In this document: positions 51,359-56,263 of the stretch, one piece after another | How positions within the stretch are numbered: position 1 is the stretch's first letter | How the letters are laid out: the number at the start of each line of letters is the position of its first letter | From: Cladosporium sp. IMV 00045 | Taxonomy: Eukaryota > Ascomycota > Dothideomycetes > Cladosporiales > Cladosporiaceae | DNA length: 56,263 bases | Assembly (NCBI GenBank): GCA_001931905.2 | Contig: MSJI02000623.1 | Location: 1 to 56,263, forward strand | Direction: 5' to 3' | Translations under genes and position numbers: made by a program | The notes under the pieces: generated by a model | Databases searched by the model: none | Told to the model about the DNA's origin: nothing | What the model saw: only the letters and a program-made list of their open reading frames with translations

Positions 51359-53479
51359 CTACTCCTCGACGGAACGAAACTCCTCAGCAAAGTCACTAAA
51401 TCCGCTCTGACGCCCAAAGAGTGTCTCTGGACCAAACACTGCTCTGCCTTTAGCCCGTCCGCTCCGTCCGCTCAACCGATACTGAAGATCCAGCATGTTA
51501 CTCAAAGTGCCCAACACAGCAGGCCCCTGTTCGAATCCAAACACGATCGAGCCGCGGACTGCCACAGCAGCCAGTAGCCTACTAGCCGCATCTTCTTGCT
51601 GCTTGCGTGCCGAAGTTGTCGACTGCTTCGGATCGTCGTTGAACGCTCTCTTGGCAGCAGCCCCAGCAACCAGCGCAACCCAAAAAAGCACCCCAGAAAG
51701 GCCTCCCCAGTAATCCTGAAGGTTGGTGTGGCTGAGAGATTGCGCTATTTGGACAAACGCAGCTGGCCTCGTGTCAGACGTACCGCTTTCCGTGGACTCG
51801 GCCGTACTGCATGCCTTCGAGAACGGGGTCCGCTTCGCCAAAGCATCCGCATACACGCGCGCGGTCAGGCGAACCGCCTCGTATACCCGGTCCCCCTGCG
51901 TTGGCAGAGCCGCTGACGTCTTTTCCTTGAATTCCCAGATGTGGTCTCGAAGCCGTTGTAAGTTGGCCTTTCGGGAATCTGCATTGCCCCGGAAGACGCC
52001 CGTCAATTTTCGCACCAGGTTAAGAAGGGCCATGGTCTCCGAGCGAGGGCTCAGGAACCTATTCAGATCGGCCCATTCCAGTACTCCGCAGTAGAACATC
52101 GAAGCGCGGGAGGTCGTGCCGTTAGCCGTCGAAGGCGCCGCTTGTCTCTGCGCGTAATGTAGGTACATATCATCCGCCACCCTCTCTTGCAGCACAGAAT
52201 TTACCAGCATCGTGATCGTCAACGTCCTCGCTAGATGACCGTGTACTCCCAATCCGTCCAGACCGCCGCGCATGAGAACCATGCTGTTAATACCGGTCTG
52301 GTGGACACGGAGGGCTTCCAGGTCACAACCGATCATTTCGCTGTTCAGCATGTTCATCACTGCGACAATCGTCTCGTCGCTCGTCCTCCGCTCTGGGTCG
52401 TCCAGGATCGCGTTGATCATGCCGTGCACTTGGCTCTTCACGGCCAGTCTCTCGTACGCACTGTTGCGTTGCAGTGAGCGCACGTTCTGTGTCTCAAACG
52501 CTACTTCTCGTATCGCCTCCTCGTGCGCCGCGGAGATGCATATGGTGCTCAGGAAGCAGTGTTTCGCCCGTACGAGAGTCGGGAGCCAGGTCGTGACCAT
52601 GCTGTCAGAACGCAGCCGCCTTCCACAGTCGTATTTCAACTTTTCGAGATCGACGTTCGGCCGTGTTGCTTGGAAGAAGCTGTGGTATGGACCTACTCGG
52701 AACCCCAACAGGCTGAACAGATCGCCAGTCTCTGACGACGCATGTTCCGCTTCTTGTCTTTCCTCGAGATTCTGTTCATCTTCCTCCACGAATGACTGGA
52801 GATTGGTAGCCAATCCGGAATAAGATGTCATGTCCTGCACAACGTGCGATGTCGGCACGGCTGCGATGGCCATCGTGGACTCCTCGTTGTCCGAGTCACA
52901 ATGACGACCGCTACCCATCGCTTCGCAGGAACTCTGAGGCGTCAGCACGCCCGGGCCAAACATACGCATCGGTGCAGCCGGGTTGAGTGACTTCGGAGCT
53001 TCCGTCGTGGACGACTCAAGGCGTCTGCGTTTCTCTGGTTGATTTGGTTGAAGTGGCCCTGCAGCTCTGGCATCTCGTGGACCCGACGTCTTGCGTCCTT
53101 CTTTTCGGAGGAAATCGTGCATGACGTGCTTTCGATTCTCGCGCATCTCGTCCTTGTCCTTGACCTGAGGGTTCGTCGTCACGCAGAATCGGAAGGCTGC
53201 CTGCTTGGGAGCCGGGACTGATGATGGTCGGTCGGGACGAGGAGCTTGATGTTGATCTTTTGGAGTTGTCTGTGTTCGCCTGGTGTGCGGCCGTTGCTCG
53301 ACTTCTGGAATGATGTCGGCCGGTCGAAGAGCCATCTGAGGGTTCCGCATCATCGAACCATGGCGTTTGCGGTTTCTTTGAGCAGTTGGCACAGGGCTGC
53401 CGTATGTCGAATATGATGGTTCATACATGAAGCTTTGTAGAGGGCTGGCTCTCGTCCCACTGGTGAATTGAGCCTCCAT
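51359..53479 (-). CDS. Fungal transcription-factor-like protein (Fungal_trans_2 type) without zinc cluster
   Basis: Single exon, 706 residues. The N-terminal ~220 residues are disordered, with Arg/Lys-rich stretches (EKRRRL) and the conserved fungal block KDKDEMRENRKHVMHDFLRK. The C-terminal ~450 residues are helical and resemble the Fungal_trans_2 regulatory domain (VGPYHSFFQ, VRAKHCFLSTICISAAHEE, LEALRVHQTGINSMVLMRGG, FWVALVAGAAAKRAF). No CxxC zinc cluster exists, so any DNA binding would be indirect. Databases often call such proteins 'tachykinin family' by a naming accident. Function unknown. It converges on the WBP4-like gene with only 171 bp between stop codons. Confidence 0.78.
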   Translation of the reverse strand: MEAQFTSGTRASPLQSFMYEPSYSTYGSPVPTAQRNRKRHGSMMRNPQMALRPADIIPEVEQRPHTRRTQTTPKDQHQAPRPDRPSSVPAPKQAAFRFCVTTNPQVKDKDEMRENRKHVMHDFLRKEGRKTSGPRDARAAGPLQPNQPEKRRRLESSTTEAPKSLNPAAPMRMFGPGVLTPQSSCEAMGSGRHCDSDNEESTMAIAAVPTSHVVQDMTSYSGLATNLQSFVEEDEQNLEERQEAEHASSETGDLFSLLGFRVGPYHSFFQATRPNVDLEKLKYDCGRRLRSDSMVTTWLPTLVRAKHCFLSTICISAAHEEAIREVAFETQNVRSLQRNSAYERLAVKSQVHGMINAILDDPERRTSDETIVAVMNMLNSEMIGCDLEALRVHQTGINSMVLMRGGLDGLGVHGHLARTLTITMLVNSVLQERVADDMYLHYAQRQAAPSTANGTTSRASMFYCGVLEWADLNRFLSPRSETMALLNLVRKLTGVFRGNADSRKANLQRLRDHIWEFKEKTSAALPTQGDRVYEAVRLTARVYADALAKRTPFSKACSTAESTESGTSDTRPAAFVQIAQSLSHTNLQDYWGGLSGVLFWVALVAGAAAKRAFNDDPKQSTTSARKQQEDAASRLLAAVAVRGSIVFGFEQGPAVLGTLSNMLDLQYRLSGRSGRAKGRAVFGPETLFGRQSGFSDFAEEFRSVEE

Positions 53480-55300
53480 GTCGTCCTCGTCGGAGTGCCC
53501 AGCAGGGCGGTCCTAATGTGTCGATGATCTATTCCAGATTCCCAGTGTTATTAGCAATCGTCCTGGCGTGAATTAATGCTATGTCGTCTTCCTATAAGTT
53601 TTGCATTACCGGTGACGTGCTGCAAGCCGTAGGCGACTGCCGTAGTGTGAATTTCGTCCACTCGTCCGTTCAGCTGCAACGATACCCTCCAATACATGCA
53701 GGTTGCTTCGCTTGAGGCCGTTGCAACGCGGAGTGCAGCAGTTATATAGGACTCGAAAACGGCAGACGAGGCAACTAGTGAACAATTTCAAGCGTCATGC
53801 CGGTCGCCGTGTCGTAGTACGTAGATACAATAAATTACGCCAGGGTGGCTGAGGCATGCAGGCCCACATGTAGGTACTACTGTACTGTACCCTCTCGAAA
53901 AGCAACCCTTTCAGGGCCGTGACAGTCTAGACGAACCACGCTACTGACGAACTAGCACCTGAACATCCGCCTATCTGACCGTCAGCAGAGTAGCAAAGAG
54001 CGCCTGCCCGGCCTATTTACACCCGAGCACAACAAGCGAAATGGCGGTAGAGAACGCCGCAGATGCCAGACATCATGACGATAAGTGAGCGAAGTCGACG
54101 CATGTATCGCGGCCAGCTCAGCCCTGCGGGCATGCATTCGCTGTATCGACTCTGCCACCGGATGCAATAACGCAGGGCGATTTGCAGTCGAGCCATGTAG
54201 GACCTCAGGGAGGGCACACCGGTCTTTCGGACCACACAACCGTCACGGATCGTGTGTTTTGCGTGAGGCTGAGGCGGTGGCAGCTACGAGCCAAGGGGAC
54301 CAGGGGCCTGCAGAAGCGCCTTGGGGGCTGAGTCCGTGGGCCGATGGGTAGATGTAAATTATCGTCGCTTGGTAATTGGGAGTGCAGTAGTGTTTGCATT
54401 GAGGTGCTGTGCATTATTGTTCTGTCTTAATATATCGCAGTTAAAGGAAAGTGACGATGATCGATGAGAGGCGTGTACTGTAGATTGAAGGATTCGCGCG
54501 GTTATCCTATCTGATAGTGATCCATACCTTATACAGCACATCCTTGCTCGAACCGACAGCACATCACACAAGAATCTCAGCTTCTCTATCGAGTCGGTCC
54601 GTTGCGTGCATTCGCCGGAGCCAATGTTTGAAGAATCGTGCAACTACACGCTTTGCAATCCTCCCAATCGGCTCTTGCAAGCAAGTTACATCTGGATCTA
54701 AGGTGCTAGCTGTTGCTTCTCCTGCATTTTATGGATAGATATCGCTACCTATACTAATGAGAATTGCAATCTCATATATCCCGAGATGTCGTTCATAGCC
54801 AACCATGAATCACCATACCCTCAAACCGATCCTGCACCTCCGGCCTCTCGCGACATCCCACCTGGAATACAACCTACACGCACGAAGCCATTGAAGAGAG
54901 CAGGGCAAGCTGCATGCAGAGGTGTATGTTACACCCGACAACCCAGCCACGCAGCCCCAAAGCAACAGCACTACCCCGTCAAAGCCCAAACCGGGATATC
55001 TGTTGACCACAGACGGCCGCATGTAAGCATGCCGGCGGTGCTTGGTATGGTACAATGCACAGCCTGACGTATCGGAAAGCAAGCCAGGCCGATGCAAGCA
55101 TTTTCCACCGCATTTCGAGTCACATACCGGCGCCATATTGGCAATATCCGTCTGACTCAAGGGGTCCGTGACCCCAAGGCGATGGAGGTGAAGCTTTTTA
55201 GGGCTGCAGGATACATGTACATGTACGTACATACGAGTCAACACCGCTTGCGACATCTCCGCCTCACGCTCTGGCTATGGGTAGATAGCAAAGTCCACGT
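53480..55300. other. Gene-poor intergenic region
   Basis: 1.8 kb holding the upstream region of the transcription-factor-like gene and the 3' flank of RIC1. There are short palindromic GTAC/ACATGT-rich pieces (53815-53890, 55213-55235), but no supported gene; several frames of 60-148 codons lack any recognisable motif. Confidence 0.5.
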
Positions 55301-56263
55301 CTACCTCCGAGCGAGCGAAAAGTAATCACCAAAGCCACCAGAAGTTCCCTTTGGTCGGCCGTTCTCCGTGAGTGAGTCGGCGGTGCCGTGGTTCCCGTTG
55401 ACCATGTCACCGCCCGTCAGATTGGCTTCCGCCAGGGCAGCGCGGAGCGTGTTACCTGTGGTATCGATGCCGACGAGGAATCTGGCGAGTTCGCGGCAGA
55501 GATCCCAGTCTTGAGCGGATGCAGCCATGCGCAGTAGGCGCGCGAAGTCGTGGACGTGGAATGACTCCGATTCGAAGGCGTGCAGTACGAGGAGATACCC
55601 GGCTGCTGTTTTGAGCTTCCCTTGGGCCAGTGATTGCTCGAAAAATGTTATCACGGGAGGTAGATTGGCGAACAGGGTTTGCCAGCTGCGTAGTTCTGTC
55701 TTGCGCGTGCAGTTGACTACCACGTCCAGGTACGAGGAGAAGGATGAGAGGAAAGATACCGTCGTTGGTAGCAGCGCGGTTTCGGGCGGTGAGGGTGGGT
55801 TGTCGACCTCGTCATCGAGGACATTGTGCAGTAAGACTTCAAGCGCATGTGCAAAGTACGGCAGCTTCTGGTAAGAGCTGGCAAGGTGCAATGCAGCGGG
55901 CGAGTTGTACTCTGCAAGATGATGCCGCAGGATCTGGTTGATGAAAAGCTGCGTTCTGGGCTGATGGCGAAAGAAAGAGAAGCTCACGTCTCGACGCTGT
56001 ATCAGTTCAGAGTCTAGACCGTGAATAATGCCTTTGCTGACAAGGGCGGCCAAAGGGTAGAAGTCGAGCGGTATGTTGGTCGAAGGTGGGAGGTCGCGAC
56101 CCAGTTCCGCAGGAGCACATGCAATGACATCTTGAACATCGGACCACACGTGCATGCCGGTGCCGTCAAAGTACCATAGCGAATCACGAAGGCTGTGTCC
56201 AAGCGGCTGATCCAGAGAAAGCCCGTTGGGCGTAGCTGCACCAGGACTCGTGCGCGTCAAGGC
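55301..56263 (-). CDS. RIC1: Ric1, Ypt6/Rab6 exchange-factor subunit, C-terminal part (5' end outside window)
   Basis: The frame is open through the right edge of the window, so only the last 320 codons are present; no start codon is implied. The visible part is the RIC1 domain: YPLAALVSKGIIHGLDSE, FINQILRHHLAEYNSPAALH, LPYFAHALEVLLHNVLDDEV, VVVNCTRKTELRSWQTLF, ARLLRMAASAQDWDLCRELA. With Rgp1 this protein activates the Golgi GTPase Ypt6/Rab6 and supports endosome-to-Golgi retrieval. The C-terminus is a short Gly/Asn-rich tail that ends in GDYFSLARR. The N-terminal WD40 propellers expected of the family lie outside the window. Confidence 0.9.
   Translation of the reverse strand, partial: ALTRTSPGAATPNGLSLDQPLGHSLRDSLWYFDGTGMHVWSDVQDVIACAPAELGRDLPPSTNIPLDFYPLAALVSKGIIHGLDSELIQRRDVSFSFFRHQPRTQLFINQILRHHLAEYNSPAALHLASSYQKLPYFAHALEVLLHNVLDDEVDNPPSPPETALLPTTVSFLSSFSSYLDVVVNCTRKTELRSWQTLFANLPPVITFFEQSLAQGKLKTAAGYLLVLHAFESESFHVHDFARLLRMAASAQDWDLCRELARFLVGIDTTGNTLRAALAEANLTGGDMVNGNHGTADSLTENGRPKGTSGGFGDYFSLARR

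Noticed and set aside
53606..55256. Short frames of 60-148 codons between the transcription-factor-like gene and RIC1
   Set aside because: Overlapping on both strands, no start context, no family features.

Overview
The window is chromosomal DNA from a filamentous ascomycete (Pezizomycotina), most likely a Dothideomycete; the class is inferred from overall gene style. It holds about twenty nuclear genes on both strands. Twelve introns can be placed from reading-frame continuity. Eleven are 52-72 bp and one is 213 bp, most with CTAAC/CTGAC-like branch sites. There is one tRNA gene with an internal promoter. I see no bacterial operons, CRISPR arrays or intact transposons.

Layout. 0-2.2 kb: 3' part of a SCAP-type sterol sensor. 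3.2-6.3 kb: a large coiled-coil protein (-), followed by 2.5 kb without a gene. 8.8-9.5 kb: a small GPI-anchored cell-surface protein (-), then 2 kb without a gene. 11.4-15.5 kb: a tartrate/D-malate dehydrogenase-like enzyme (-) divergent from a fungal-specific transcription factor (+) that lacks a zinc cluster. 15.9-18.8 kb: an F-box/2EXR-like protein and a Rieske-DUF455 fusion metalloprotein (both -). 19.4-21.7 kb: NatA auxiliary subunit Naa15 (+). 22.4-26.0 kb: a UBE2S-like E2 and a class 1A DHODH-like enzyme (both -). 26.3 kb: tRNA-Ser(AGA), then 2.9 kb of gene-free, degenerate-looking DNA. 29.3-31.3 kb: a secreted alpha/beta-hydrolase with a WSC domain (+). 33.0-36.2 kb: a Kin1/MARK kinase (-) whose KA1 domain lies in a shifted frame. 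37.8-40.0 kb: a TGH/GPATCH1 G-patch protein (+). 40.4-46.2 kb: ribosomal protein L10a, a GNAT acetyltransferase, a CorA-like membrane protein and the Obg-like ATPase Ola1. 46.8-51.2 kb: Hir1 divergent from a WBP4-like U1-type zinc-finger splicing protein. 51.4-53.5 kb: a second zinc-cluster-free transcription-factor-like protein. 55.3 kb to the end: the C-terminal part of Ric1.

Most genes are unrelated housekeeping functions (protein acetylation, ubiquitin, translation, chromatin, splicing, Golgi trafficking), so this is not a biosynthetic cluster. The one plausible functional pair is the divergent dehydrogenase/transcription-factor locus. The signals that ordinary annotation does not explain are four. 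First, many genes show an abrupt switch of the sense strand from C-rich to G-rich close to their 3' end. Second, the Rieske-DUF455 protein looks like an oxygenase fused to its own electron donor. Third, splicing is unusual in two genes: an ATG-only first exon in the E2, and a GC-AG intron that decides whether the transcription factor keeps its C-terminus. Fourth, there is a frame break before the KA1 domain of the kinase.
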